Part shown: positions 27,260 through 35,485 of the stretch, in pieces
Numbering within the stretch: position 1 is the stretch's first letter
Layout of the letters: each line of letters starts with the position of its first letter
Source: Parapusillimonas sp013416435
GTDB taxonomy: Bacteria; Pseudomonadota; Gammaproteobacteria; Burkholderiales; Burkholderiaceae_B
Assembly (NCBI RefSeq): GCF_052180245.1
Contig: NZ_CP197474.1
Coordinates: 2,976,001 to 3,040,000 of the forward strand
DNA length: 64,000 nt
Direction of reading: 5' to 3'
Notes under the pieces: model-generated
Told to the model about the DNA's origin: nothing
Seen by the model: the letters and a program-made list of their open reading frames with translations, nothing else
Databases searched by the model: none
Translations under genes and position numbers: made by a program

Positions 27260-27291
27260 AAAAAACAAAAAGCGCCCCCATGGCGGGGGCG
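27260..27291 (-). terminator. Intrinsic terminator after acs
   Basis: On the minus strand a 7-bp stem (GCCCCCG / TGGGGGC type, loop of 5) is followed by TTTTTGTTTTTT. It lies 48 bp past the acs stop and just before the EamA gene. Confidence 0.88.
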
Positions 27292-27338
27292 GCAAGCGCC
27301 GGAACGCCGCAGGGGCGGTCCGGTATCAGATCAGGACT

Positions 27339-29318
27339 TCAATGCGCCTGCGACAATTGATCGAGGATGGTTGGATTTTCGAGCGTGGAGACGTCCTGCG
27401 TGACTTTTTCCCCTTTGGCGACCACACGCAACAAGCGGCGCATGATCTTGCCCGAACGCGTCTTGGGCAGGTTTTCACCGAAGCGGATGTCTTTGGGCTT
27501 GGCGATCGGGCCGATCTCTTTGGCGACCCAATCGCGCAATTGCTTGGCGATCGCCACCGCTTCATCGCCCTCGGGCAAGGAACGGTTCAGCACGACGAAC
27601 GCCACGACCGCCTCGCCGGTCGTGGCGTCCGGCCGCCCCACCACGGCCGCCTCGGCGACCAGCTCGTGCGAGACCAGCGCCGATTCGACTTCCATGGTGC
27701 CCAGGCGGTGTCCGGACACGTTCAGCACATCATCGATGCGGCCCATGATCCAGAAGTATCCGTCCTGGTCGCGCTGGGCGCCGTCGCCGGCCAGGTAATA
27801 CCCTTTGAGCTCCGGGGGGAAGTAACTGCTCTTGAAGCGCTCGGGGTCGCCCCAGATGGTCCGTATCATTGCCGGCCACGGGCGCTTGGCGACCAGGAAC
27901 CCGCCCTTGCCATGCTCGACGTCTTCGCCCGCCTCGTCCACCACCGCCATGGCGATGCCCGGCAGCGGCAATGTGCAGGATCCGGGCTTCAACGGGGTGA
28001 CGCCCGGCAGCGGCGTAATCATGTGGGCGCCGGTTTCGGTCTGCCACCAGGTATCCAGCACCGGGCAGCGCTCGCGCCCGACATTGGTGTAATACCACAT
28101 CCAGGCCTCCGGATTGATGGGTTCACCGACGGACCCGATGATGCGCAGGCTGCTCAGGTCGTACTGGCGCGGGTGGAATTCGGGCGTCGATTCCGCCGCC
28201 TTGGTGAGCGACCGTATCGCGGTGGGCGCAGTGTAGAACACGGTCACCTTGTGCCGCTGGATCATTTCCCAGAAGCGGCCGGAATTGGGATAGGTGGGAA
28301 CCCCCTCGAAAACCACCTGTGTCAGGCCCGCAGCCAGCGGGCCATAAGTGATGTAGGTATGGCCGGTAACCCAGCCGACGTCGGCCGTGCACCAGAATAC
28401 ATCGCTGTCCTTGGCGTCGAACGTCCATTTGACGGTCATGAGCGACCACAGCAGATAGCCCGCGGAAGAATGCTGCACGCCTTTGGGCTTGCCCGTGGAG
28501 CCGGACGTATAGAGGATGAACAGCGGATGCTCCGCATTCACGGGGACGGGTTCGCAGGTGGACGGCTGGTTCGCGCATACGTCGTGCAGCCACAGGTCGC
28601 GGCCTTCCTTCCAGGCCACCTGGCCGCCGGTGCGCCGATACACGACGACATGCCGGACGGCCTCGCAGCCGCCCGACTCCAGGGCTTCGTCCACCGCGCT
28701 CTTGAGCGGAATGGTCTTGCCCCCGCGGACCTGCTCGTCGGCGGTGATGACCAGGGATGCGCCGACGTCGATGGTGCGCTCGTGCAGGCTCTTGGACGAA
28801 AAGCCGCCGAATACGACGGAATGGATGATGCCCAGGCGCGCGCAGGCTTGCATGGCCACCACGGCTTCGATGGACATCGGCATGTACAGAATGGCCCGCT
28901 CGCCCTTGGAATGCCCCAGCGCCTTCAGGCCGTTGGCCAGCTCGCAAACGCGGGCATGGAGCTCTTTATACGTGACCGTACTGACTTTGCCGTCATCCGA
29001 CTCGAAAATAAGCGCCGTTTTATTGGCGGTTGGGGTATCGAGATGCTTGTCGAGGCAGTTGGCCGAAATATTCAGCTCGCCATCCCCAAACCAACGATAA
29101 AACGGCGCTTCGGATTCATCGAGCACCTGCGTGAACGGCTTGTGCCAATCCAGGTTTTCGCGGGCCAGGCGTCCCCAGAACTCGTCGGGCGCGCGTTCGG
29201 CCTCGGCGCACAATTCCTGGTAGGCCGGCATGCCTGATATGGCGGCTTCCTTCACCAGATTGGCGAACGGTGGAAAGACCCGGTTCTCGATCAACACCGA
29301 TTCTATTTCACTGGACAT
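27339..29318 (-). CDS. acs: Acetyl-CoA synthetase (AMP-forming)
   Basis: 660 residues, the usual length. The start is the ATG at 29316-29318 after GGAG. The AMP-binding signature is YTSGSTGKPKGVQHSSAG; WWQTETGAHMITPLPG and YYLAGDGAQRDQDGY follow. The acetylation-regulated lysine is in TRSGKIMRRLLR near the C-terminus. It activates acetate to acetyl-CoA, feeding the TCA cycle. A strong terminator follows the gene. It lies 130 bp downstream of the MFS gene on the same strand. Confidence 0.97.
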   Translation of the reverse strand: MSSEIESVLIENRVFPPFANLVKEAAISGMPAYQELCAEAERAPDEFWGRLARENLDWHKPFTQVLDESEAPFYRWFGDGELNISANCLDKHLDTPTANKTALIFESDDGKVSTVTYKELHARVCELANGLKALGHSKGERAILYMPMSIEAVVAMQACARLGIIHSVVFGGFSSKSLHERTIDVGASLVITADEQVRGGKTIPLKSAVDEALESGGCEAVRHVVVYRRTGGQVAWKEGRDLWLHDVCANQPSTCEPVPVNAEHPLFILYTSGSTGKPKGVQHSSAGYLLWSLMTVKWTFDAKDSDVFWCTADVGWVTGHTYITYGPLAAGLTQVVFEGVPTYPNSGRFWEMIQRHKVTVFYTAPTAIRSLTKAAESTPEFHPRQYDLSSLRIIGSVGEPINPEAWMWYYTNVGRERCPVLDTWWQTETGAHMITPLPGVTPLKPGSCTLPLPGIAMAVVDEAGEDVEHGKGGFLVAKRPWPAMIRTIWGDPERFKSSYFPPELKGYYLAGDGAQRDQDGYFWIMGRIDDVLNVSGHRLGTMEVESALVSHELVAEAAVVGRPDATTGEAVVAFVVLNRSLPEGDEAVAIAKQLRDWVAKEIGPIAKPKDIRFGENLPKTRSGKIMRRLLRVVAKGEKVTQDVSTLENPTILDQLSQAH

Positions 29319-29448
29319 GCTAATGACTCCTTCTATTTGATATGTTATTTCCGGCATTGCCGGCCTACCGTAGCGCAATCGGCTTACGGCACACTGACAA
29401 TCCAGCGCAATGCGCACATGGCGTTCGAAGCCGTCGGTTTGGGACGTG

Positions 29449-30786
29449 CTATGCGCTGGCGGCGCGCGCCAGGGCGCCCCTGTGGAAGTCCAGGCGTGCC
29501 AGCACAGCCAGCCCTGCAACGAAGAACAGGCCGGTGCACAGCAAGGCGAGGCGATGGTTTCCGCCGGTCAACCAAGTGACCAGACCATAGCAGAATGGGC
29601 CCACGACGGCAGCCAGCTGCGTTGCGAAGGCCCATAACGAATAGAATTCTGCCAGCCGCTGCCTGGGCGCCAGCGCGCCTACCATGGCCCGGCCCGCGCT
29701 TTGGCTCGTGCCCATGCACAAGCCCGCGACGGTCGCCGCGCACCAGAAGACCCATACCTGCCTGGCCGAGTAAGCCAGCAACACCATGACGATCCACCCT
29801 ACAAGTGTAATCGACAGCGCCTGTTTATGCCCGATTTTGTCCTGCAGATAGCCAAACAGGAAAGCGCCTGCCGCGGCGGCGATGTTCACCGTGAAAACCA
29901 GCATCATCGTTTGTGGCATGGTGAACCCCATGGCCTCCGATGCATACACGGCGGACAGGGTGATGACCACCGAGATGCCCGCATGGTAGCAAGCCCCGCA
30001 GAACAGCAGCAGGCGGAAGTCGGGAAAATGGCGGCCGGTGTCGCGCCAGGCATTCCGCAGCCGCTGCAGCATCGGTTCGTCAGGCTTGCGGCTTGCGGGA
30101 CTACGCTCTTTCAGAAACAGGACCGACGGAACGGCCGCCACCGCGAAGATCGCGGCCGTCAACGCCATGACATACGGCACGTAATCGCTGGCGTTCCAGC
30201 CTTGCTCGGTAGCCCAGGCAACCAAGGCCAGCGACAGGCCCAGCGCCAGCATTCCGCCGAAATATCCGAAGCTCCAGCCCCAGCCCGAAACACGGCCCAG
30301 CGACTGGGGCCTTGCGATCTCCGGAAGGAAGGCTGCAATGATTGCCTCGCCGACGCAGTAGCAATAATTGGATATCGCAATGAACGCCAGGCCCCAGGCG
30401 ATGTCGCCCGGGCCTGTGAATGCCAGCATGGCGGTCGCCAGCACGCAGCCCAGCGTGCTGGTAAAAAGCAGCCGGCGCTTGCCGGCCCGCGCATCCGCGC
30501 GAGCCCCAAGCGCCGGCATGGTAAGCATGATGAGCAAGTAGGAAAGGGAAAGCGCGGACGTCAGGGCCAGTGTGGCCCAGGGCTTCTGCCCTGCGACCAC
30601 CCCGACGAAATATGCGCTGAATACGGTCGTGAGGACGACCGTGGTATAGCCCGAGTTGGCGAAATCGTACATCGCCCACGCCCAGACCTCGCGCTTGCGT
30701 ACTCCGGCATTCAGGATGCCTTCCGGCGCGGGCGTCTCATGGGAGGCCCGCGCCGGTTCCGGGCCTGCACCGGAGCCCGCCATCAT
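29449..30786 (-). CDS. MFS transporter, UMF1/Atg22-like
   Basis: 445 residues with about 12 hydrophobic helices. The segment EVWAWAMYDFANSGYTTVVLTT at residues ~33-54, in parts, is the hallmark of the UMF1 (vacuole effluxer Atg22-like) family; YCYCVGEAIIAAFLPEIA and SGWGWSFGYFGG also match. The N-terminal 30 residues are Pro/Ala/Gly-rich and probably cytoplasmic. Substrate unknown; fungal Atg22 effluxes amino acids from vacuoles. Its start overlaps the stop of the GlcG-like gene (4 bp), so the two form a pair. Confidence 0.87.
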   Translation of the reverse strand: MMAGSGAGPEPARASHETPAPEGILNAGVRKREVWAWAMYDFANSGYTTVVLTTVFSAYFVGVVAGQKPWATLALTSALSLSYLLIMLTMPALGARADARAGKRRLLFTSTLGCVLATAMLAFTGPGDIAWGLAFIAISNYCYCVGEAIIAAFLPEIARPQSLGRVSGWGWSFGYFGGMLALGLSLALVAWATEQGWNASDYVPYVMALTAAIFAVAAVPSVLFLKERSPASRKPDEPMLQRLRNAWRDTGRHFPDFRLLLFCGACYHAGISVVITLSAVYASEAMGFTMPQTMMLVFTVNIAAAAGAFLFGYLQDKIGHKQALSITLVGWIVMVLLAYSARQVWVFWCAATVAGLCMGTSQSAGRAMVGALAPRQRLAEFYSLWAFATQLAAVVGPFCYGLVTWLTGGNHRLALLCTGLFFVAGLAVLARLDFHRGALARAASA

Positions 30787-31187
30787 GCGGACAGCTTGGC
30801 GATACCCGCGCGGGCGATCTCGACGTCCTCGGACGATTTCACGCCGGACACACCGACCGCTCCGACGACATGGCCATCCACGACGACGGGCACCCCGCCT
30901 TCCAGCATGCCTTCGAGGGGCGCCGAAAGGAAGGCGGTGCGCCCTTGATTGATGGTGTCCTCATAGGTTTTCGATTCGCGGCGGCCCAGCGCGGCGGTTC
31001 GCGCCTTGGCCGGAGAAATCTGGGCGGAAATCGGGGCTGCGTCGTCCAGCCGCAGCAGGCCCAGCACATGTCCGCCGTCGTCCACCACCGAAATGGTGAC
31101 CGCCCATTTGTTCTTCAGGGCGTGTTCTTCCGCCCCCGCCAGTATGGTTTTGACGTCGGAGGCGCTCAGCATTGGTTTGGTCTTCAT
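30783..31187 (-). CDS. GlcG/HbpS-family protein (heme-degrading-domain-like)
   Basis: 134 residues. The family pattern is clear: ALKNKWAVTISVVDDGGHVLGLLRLDDA (in parts), KARTAALGRRES and GGVPVVVDGHVVGAVGVSGVKSSEDVEIARAG. Members of Pfam PF03928 include GlcG of the glycolate locus and the extracellular heme-binding HbpS; there is no signal peptide here, so it is probably cytoplasmic. It overlaps the UMF1-type transporter gene by 4 bp, suggesting a joint but unknown role. Confidence 0.85.
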   Translation of the reverse strand: MKTKPMLSASDVKTILAGAEEHALKNKWAVTISVVDDGGHVLGLLRLDDAAPISAQISPAKARTAALGRRESKTYEDTINQGRTAFLSAPLEGMLEGGVPVVVDGHVVGAVGVSGVKSSEDVEIARAGIAKLSA

Positions 31188-31358
31188 GGGAATCCTTGGA
31201 TGAATTTATTGTAACTGCGAGTAAAAGCAAAGGCGATCACGGATACGGACCGAACCATAGACTAGCCCGGCAAGCGGACCAGGTAAAGTAGCTGGAAAAG
31301 TAAAACACCTTTACGTTCACGTTTCGATTGAGTACACTTTCGCCACCCAATGTTCAAT

Positions 31359-31462
31359 TTGTGTAAAGCATTTGGTTTTTGACGGCGGCTTGCCTTCCGA
31401 TGTGAACGATTTAGCATCTGATAGATACAAAATCGCACATCCTCGTCAAGTGCTTTACACAA
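31359..31462. repeat. Pair of 12-bp inverted repeats 80 bp apart
   Basis: TTGTGTAAAGCA at 31359-31370 and its exact inverse TGCTTTACACAA at 31451-31462. They lie in the 292-bp divergent gap (31188-31479) between the GlcG-like and NlpC/P60 genes. A minus-strand promoter candidate (TTGACG 31444-31449, 16 bp, TATCTA 31422-31427) lies between them. The spacing suggests two operator half-sites or looping. No other gene is visible in this gap. Confidence 0.7.
31422..31449 (-). promoter_or_regulatory. Candidate promoter toward the GlcG-like gene
   Basis: TTGACG and TATCTA with a 16-bp spacer on the minus strand, bracketed by the 12-bp inverted repeats. The implied leader of over 200 nt is long, which lowers confidence. 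Confidence 0.3.
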
Positions 31463-31479
31463 GCTAAAACGAAAAGCCC

Positions 31480-32145
31480 ATGCCGCCGCACCATCGACTA
31501 TATCGCTCGTTACCGTCCTTTCACTCTCTCTTCTTCACCCGCGGCGCCAAGTGTCTTTTGGCAGCCGCTACCGTGGTCCTCGCCGGTTGCGCAACGAATC
31601 CCCCCAGTACCTCGGCAAGCAGCCACCACCTGATACGCGACGCCTACCTGTCTTACACGCAGTCAGACCCGCTCGGCGCCTATCTCAAGTCTCAGGATCG
31701 CCAGAATTACGGCACAAGCACTCCCAATGCCAGCGAAGCTTCCCGCTCGTTCGCCAGCACGGCGCTCGGCGCGCTGGGAATCAAATATCGCTTTGGCGGC
31801 GATACGCCTTCCACCGGCTTCGATTGCAGCGGGCTGGTCGCCTATGCGGCTGAAAAGTCGCTGGGCCTGAAGCTGCCACGCAAATCGTCCGATATTGCAC
31901 GGTTGGGCAAATCCGTCGACCGCAACGAACTCAAGAAGGGCGACCTCGTCTTCTTCAATACGCGCGGGCATCGCTTTTCCCATGTGGGCATTTATCTGGG
32001 CGACAAGAAATTCGTGCATGCGCCGCGTGCGGGCTCGGTGGTCCGCATCGAAAGCATGGACATCGCCTACTGGAAAAAGCGCTATAACGGCGCCCGGCGC
32101 TTGCCGGCGGGCAACACGGCCGAAACCCGGCTGGCCTCCAAATGA
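31480..32145 (+). CDS. NlpC/P60-family peptidoglycan hydrolase, lipoprotein
   Basis: 221 residues. The lipobox TVVLAGC places lipidation at Cys37. The NlpC/P60 domain has catalytic Cys116 in FDCSGLV, His168 in RFSHVGIYLG and His180 in KFVHAPR, the expected Cys-His-His triad. Enzymes of this type (for example E. coli MepS/MepH) cut peptide cross-links in peptidoglycan during wall growth. The protein should sit on the inner leaflet of the outer membrane. A classical terminator overlaps its end. Confidence 0.93.
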   Translation: MPPHHRLYRSLPSFHSLFFTRGAKCLLAAATVVLAGCATNPPSTSASSHHLIRDAYLSYTQSDPLGAYLKSQDRQNYGTSTPNASEASRSFASTALGALGIKYRFGGDTPSTGFDCSGLVAYAAEKSLGLKLPRKSSDIARLGKSVDRNELKKGDLVFFNTRGHRFSHVGIYLGDKKFVHAPRAGSVVRIESMDIAYWKKRYNGARRLPAGNTAETRLASK

Positions 32146-32147
32146 TG

Positions 32148-32172
32148 AAAGCGGCGCAAGCCGCTTTTTTTT
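32148..32172 (+). terminator. Intrinsic terminator after the NlpC/P60 gene
   Basis: AAAGCGGC-GCAA-GCCGCTTT stem-loop followed by a run of eight T, starting 2 bp after the stop. It is notable that a normal terminator precedes palindrome cluster F here, so the palindromes are not simply substitutes for terminators. Confidence 0.93.
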
Positions 32173-32174
32173 GT

Positions 32175-32342
32175 GGGGTCAGACCCCGCATGGGTCTGAC
32201 CCCAGTCCTGTGCAATCTGCTGCCCGAAGGGGTCAGCCCCCCATGCGGGGTCTGACCCCGCAATCCTGATCAATCGCCGTTTCAAGGGGTCAGACCCCAT
32301 TCGGGGTCTGACCCCGCCGCTCCGCTAACGGGGCCTGACTCC
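32175..32342. repeat. Palindrome cluster F
   Basis: Units at 32175-32203 (29 bp), 32229-32259 (31 bp, with GGGGTCAGCCCCC) and 32286-32315, plus a decayed half GGGGCCTGACTCC at 32330-32342. The DUF2325 frame runs into the decayed half (giving SGVRPR) and stops at 32325. Convergent junction. Confidence 0.93.
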
Positions 32343-32732
32343 GCTGCGCTTGCCTTGCCTTCCCGCGTCCTTACCGGCATCGGGCGCGAACTTCATGTTC
32401 CGCTCCATCGGCACCTCCATGGAACAAGTCTCGCAGTAACCGCATTGATTCAATGCCTGCTTCATGCTGCAGACCGAGCGCCTGCAGGCGAGCACCCGTA
32501 TTCCGGCGCGCTGAGCCGCTGCCCGAAATGTCTTCATGACGTTATGCCCGAGAAAGTCGGTGAGAAGAATCAGCAGTTCAGTACCGGACGGCAGCTGCAG
32601 CGTTTTCTTCTGATGCGAGGGATCGCGCCCGCTGATGTGATGGCGGATCGCAATGTTGTGCCCTTTGAGAAGATCCGGGATATTGCCGAGACGGTCGGCT
32701 CCAACGATGACTGCGCTGACGACTTGGGACAT
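32325..32732 (-). CDS. DUF2325 protein, cysteine-rich, probably iron-regulated
   Basis: 135 residues. The N-terminus VVSAVIVGADRLGNIPDLLK and HHISGRDPSHQKK match DUF2325. A cysteine cluster follows: ACRRSVC, then CGYCETC, suggesting metal or redox binding. Function unknown. GGAGG precedes the ATG by 5 bp. The promoter region has a Fur-box-like sequence, so iron control is a reasonable inference. The C-terminus is extended by Lys/Arg/Gly residues and ends SGVRPR from a decayed palindrome half. Confidence 0.85.
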   Translation of the reverse strand: MSQVVSAVIVGADRLGNIPDLLKGHNIAIRHHISGRDPSHQKKTLQLPSGTELLILLTDFLGHNVMKTFRAAAQRAGIRVLACRRSVCSMKQALNQCGYCETCSMEVPMERNMKFAPDAGKDAGRQGKRSGVRPR

Positions 32733-32758
32733 GACATCCTCCGATGAATGGTTTTCGT

Positions 32759-32793
32759 AACGATAATCATTCCTATTTGTGTTGTCAAATAGG
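32759..32793 (-). promoter_or_regulatory. Promoter with Fur-box-like site and 8-bp inverted repeat, for the DUF2325 gene
   Basis: On the minus strand TTGACA (32783-32788), 17 bp, TATCGT (32760-32765). Over the -10 lies plus-strand CGATAATCATT, which matches the core GATAATxATT of the Fur box. A perfect inverted repeat CCTATTTG-TGTTGT-CAAATAGG (32772-32793) covers the -35. Together they suggest repression by Fur and perhaps a second regulator. Confidence 0.55.
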
Positions 32794-32829
32794 GTTTGCG
32801 ATTATGTGTTCATCGGAAAGGAGCTAGAA

Positions 32830-32919
32830 GGGGTCAGACCCCGTACGGGGTCTGACCCCCGTCCAGCGGGCACCAGCATGGGTCGTTTTCAGGGTCAGAC
32901 CCCCTTGGGGTCTGACCCT
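32830..32919. repeat. Palindrome cluster G
   Basis: Units at 32830-32859 and 32891-32919 (29 bp, A/T outer ends, CTT centre). The cluster is behind the 3' end of the CysB-like regulator, whose stop (32895-32897) lies inside unit 2, and upstream of the DUF2325 promoter. Co-directional junction. Confidence 0.94.
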
Positions 32920-33869
32920 GCTTCGGCGCCCGGCGCCTGATCTATGGCCTCTTGCACCACTTCGCGCGTGAGCTCGGGTGCCAGCATTTCGAGCAGCACG
33001 TACACGTAATCGCGCAGGAACACGCCGGACTTCACGGCAACGCGCGTGGTATGCGTGCCGAACAGATGCCCCGCGGGCAGGCCCACCAGGCCTTTGTCGC
33101 GTCGGGGATCGAAAGCCATGCCGGCAATGATGCCGATGCCCAGCCCCACATCCACATAAGTCTTGATCACGTCCGCATCGATGGCCTCGAGGACGATGTC
33201 GGGTGTGATGCCGGCCTGCATGAAGGACTTGTCTATCGCCCCCCTGCCCGAAAAGGCATGGTCATAGGTCACGATGGGATACTGTGCGACCTGCTCCAGG
33301 GAGATCTCCTTGGCGGCGCTGGACGTCAGTTCGGCGAGGGGGTGATCAGGGCGCACCACGATCGTGTGCTCCCATGAGTAGACAGGCAGCGCCGCCAAGC
33401 CGGGGGTTTGCGACAGCGTTTCGGTCGCAATGGCGACGTCGGCCTGTTCATGCAGCACCATTCTGGCCAGGTGCGGCGGGTTGCCTTCGGCTAGCGATAC
33501 ACGGACTTTGGGAAACCTTTCACGAAACGCCGGAATCACCTTGGGCAGGATGTAGCGCGCCTGGGCGTGCGTGCAGGCGATGACCAGTCCTCCTTCGTCG
33601 CGCCGGGCGAATTCGTCGCTCACTTTTTTAAGATTGTCGACTTCGCGCATGATGCGTTCGATGACTTGGGCAACGACTTGGCCGGGCTTGGTCAGGCCTT
33701 TGATCCGCTTGCCATGGCGCTCGAAGATCTTGACGCCCAGCTCGTCCTCGAACTCTATGATCGCCTTCGATACGCCAGGCTGCGAAGTAAACAACGTGCG
33801 CGCCGCCTCGGTCAGGTTGAAGTTGCGGCGAATAGTTTCACGAACGAACCGGAATTGTTGAAGATTCAT
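32895..33869 (-). CDS. CysB-family LysR-type transcriptional regulator
   Basis: 324 residues. The helix-turn-helix is MNLQQFRFVRETIRRNFNLTEAARTLFTSQPGVSKAI (in parts), the CysB/Cbl form. The effector domain includes CTHAQARYILPKVIPAF and YPIVTYDHAFSGRGAID, typical of CysB, which senses sulfur supply through N-acetylserine. Whether this is CysB itself or a paralogue is not clear; no cysteine-synthesis genes are near. The ATG follows directly on the T-run of the mmsA terminator, without a clear Shine-Dalgarno. The C-terminus ends GAEAGSDPKGV, encoded by a palindrome unit. Confidence 0.88.
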   Translation of the reverse strand: MNLQQFRFVRETIRRNFNLTEAARTLFTSQPGVSKAIIEFEDELGVKIFERHGKRIKGLTKPGQVVAQVIERIMREVDNLKKVSDEFARRDEGGLVIACTHAQARYILPKVIPAFRERFPKVRVSLAEGNPPHLARMVLHEQADVAIATETLSQTPGLAALPVYSWEHTIVVRPDHPLAELTSSAAKEISLEQVAQYPIVTYDHAFSGRGAIDKSFMQAGITPDIVLEAIDADVIKTYVDVGLGIGIIAGMAFDPRRDKGLVGLPAGHLFGTHTTRVAVKSGVFLRDYVYVLLEMLAPELTREVVQEAIDQAPGAEAGSDPKGV

Positions 33870-33898
33870 AAAAAAATAGCCCTGTAAGTAGGGCTATT
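33870..33898 (-). terminator. Intrinsic terminator after mmsA, abutting the CysB-like start codon
   Basis: Perfect 9-bp stem AATAGCCCT / AGGGCTATT with a 6-base loop and seven T on the minus strand. The T-run is immediately followed by the ATG of the regulator gene. Confidence 0.92.
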
Positions 33899-33901
33899 AT
33901 A
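33896..33901 (-). promoter_or_regulatory. Candidate -10 box for the CysB-like regulator
   Basis: TATAAT on the minus strand overlaps the upstream arm of the mmsA terminator. Initiation about 7 bp downstream would start the transcript inside the hairpin, so the regulator's own mRNA would not form the terminator. No convincing -35 in the AT-rich stretch upstream. Confidence 0.45.
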
Positions 33902-33942
33902 TGTAATAAAGAAATTAATTTATATTTATTCTGGTAATAAGC

Positions 33943-35436
33943 TTACTTCATGGAGATGGTAGTGTTCACCCCTGTAGCGTGCGCCACCCAGCGCGCTGTC
34001 ACGGTCTTTGTCTGCGTCCAGAAATGCACCGCCTGCTTGCCGTTGGGACCCAGGTCGCCCAGCTTCGAGGCGCGCGACCCGGTGAAGCTGAACCAGGCGA
34101 CGGGAACCGGAATCGGGATGTTGATGCCGATCTGCCCGACGTCGATGTGGTTCTGGAAGTAGCGTGCGGTGCCGCCGTCCTGCGTGAACACGGCCACGCC
34201 GTTGCCGTTGGGATTCTGGTTGATGAACTCCACCGCCTCTTCCAAGGTGTCGACGCACACCACGCACAGCACTGGGCCGAATATTTCTTCGCGGTATATG
34301 GCCATGTCGGCTTTGACGCCACCGAAGACGGTCGGCCCCACGAAGTTTCCTTGCTCGTAGCCGGCGACGCTCAGGCCGCGCCCATCCAGCAGCAGTTCAG
34401 CGCCCTCTTCGACGCCCTTCTGTATCAAGCCCTCTACGCGCTTCTTCGCGGCGGGAGAAACCAGCGGGCCGAGATCCGCATCGCGATCGGAGCCTATATT
34501 GACCTTGAGCTTGCGTGCGCGCTCGACGAAATCCGGCAGCCAGTCCTTGGCCTCGCCGACCACTACCGCGACCGACGTGGCCATGCAACGCTGTCCCGCC
34601 GCTCCGAAGGCCGCGCCCACCAGCTGGTTCAATGCCACCTCGCGGTCGGCGTCCGGCATGATCACGCAGTGGTTCTTGGCGCCCATCATGGCCTGGCATC
34701 GCTTGCCCGCTTCGGACGCGCGCCGGTAGATTTCAGTGCCCACGCGTGTCGAGCCAATAAAGGAAACCGCCTTCACATGAGGGTGTTCGCACAACCCATT
34801 GGCAATGTCCGGGCCGCCATGGATCACATTGAGCACGCCTGGAGGCAGCCCCGCCTCCAGCGCCAGCTGGGCCAGCATCAGGGATGAGCTCGGATCCTGT
34901 TCCGACGGTTTCAGTATGAAGGTGTTGCCGGCCGCGACGGCGATCGGAAACATGAAGCAAGGCAGCATGATGGGGAAATTGAACGCCGTGATGCCGGCAC
35001 ATACGCCCAGAGGCTGTATCAGGGTATAGACATCGATGCCCGTCGCGGCGTTCTCGGCATATTCGCCCAGTTGCAAAGACGATATCGCGCACGCATGCTC
35101 GATGACTTCAAGACCGCGGCCCACCTCGCCTTCGGCATCCGGCAGGGTCTTGCCGTGCTCCAGCGTAATCGCCTTGGCCAGTGCGGCGGTGTTGTCACGA
35201 ACCAGCTTCTGAAGATTGAGCATGACCCGCGTGCGGGCGGCCTGGCTGGTATTGCGCCAAGCGGCAAATGCCTCGCGCGAATTCTCCACCGCCAGATCGA
35301 GCTCCTCTTTGGTGGCGAACGGAACTTGCGCCACCACCTCCTGAGTCGCCGGATTGAATACATCGCGCCATTCGGTGGTTTTCGATTGCACGAGTTTTCC
35401 GCCGATCAGCAGCGGGATGCGTGGAACTGCACTCAT
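33943..35436 (-). CDS. mmsA: Methylmalonate-semialdehyde dehydrogenase (CoA-acylating)
   Basis: 497 residues, an aldehyde dehydrogenase fold. Diagnostic segments are GVCAGITAFNFPIMLPCFMFP, KPSEQDPSS, VSFIGSTRVG and the catalytic Cys284 in GQRCMATSVAVVVG. MmsA converts methylmalonate or malonate semialdehyde with CoA to propionyl- or acetyl-CoA, a late step of valine, thymine and inositol breakdown. It lies 50 bp after a livK-like binding-protein gene on the same strand. mmsB and the other valine-degradation genes are not in this window. Confidence 0.93.
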   Translation of the reverse strand: MSAVPRIPLLIGGKLVQSKTTEWRDVFNPATQEVVAQVPFATKEELDLAVENSREAFAAWRNTSQAARTRVMLNLQKLVRDNTAALAKAITLEHGKTLPDAEGEVGRGLEVIEHACAISSLQLGEYAENAATGIDVYTLIQPLGVCAGITAFNFPIMLPCFMFPIAVAAGNTFILKPSEQDPSSSLMLAQLALEAGLPPGVLNVIHGGPDIANGLCEHPHVKAVSFIGSTRVGTEIYRRASEAGKRCQAMMGAKNHCVIMPDADREVALNQLVGAAFGAAGQRCMATSVAVVVGEAKDWLPDFVERARKLKVNIGSDRDADLGPLVSPAAKKRVEGLIQKGVEEGAELLLDGRGLSVAGYEQGNFVGPTVFGGVKADMAIYREEIFGPVLCVVCVDTLEEAVEFINQNPNGNGVAVFTQDGGTARYFQNHIDVGQIGINIPIPVPVAWFSFTGSRASKLGDLGPNGKQAVHFWTQTKTVTARWVAHATGVNTTISMK

Positions 35437-35485
35437 TGAAGTCTCCTAGAACTATGCACGCGGATTGCGTGCCAAGGGTGATGCA

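Noticed and set aside
27248..27295. Longer N-terminus for the EamA transporter
   Set aside because: It would be translated through the acs terminator hairpin from a TTG with no ribosome-binding site; the residues (PPPPWGRF) do not look like a transporter N-terminus.
31262..31462. 66-codon minus-strand frame upstream of the GlcG-like gene
   Set aside because: TTG start inside an inverted repeat, no ribosome-binding site, and an amino-acid composition unlike neighbouring genes.
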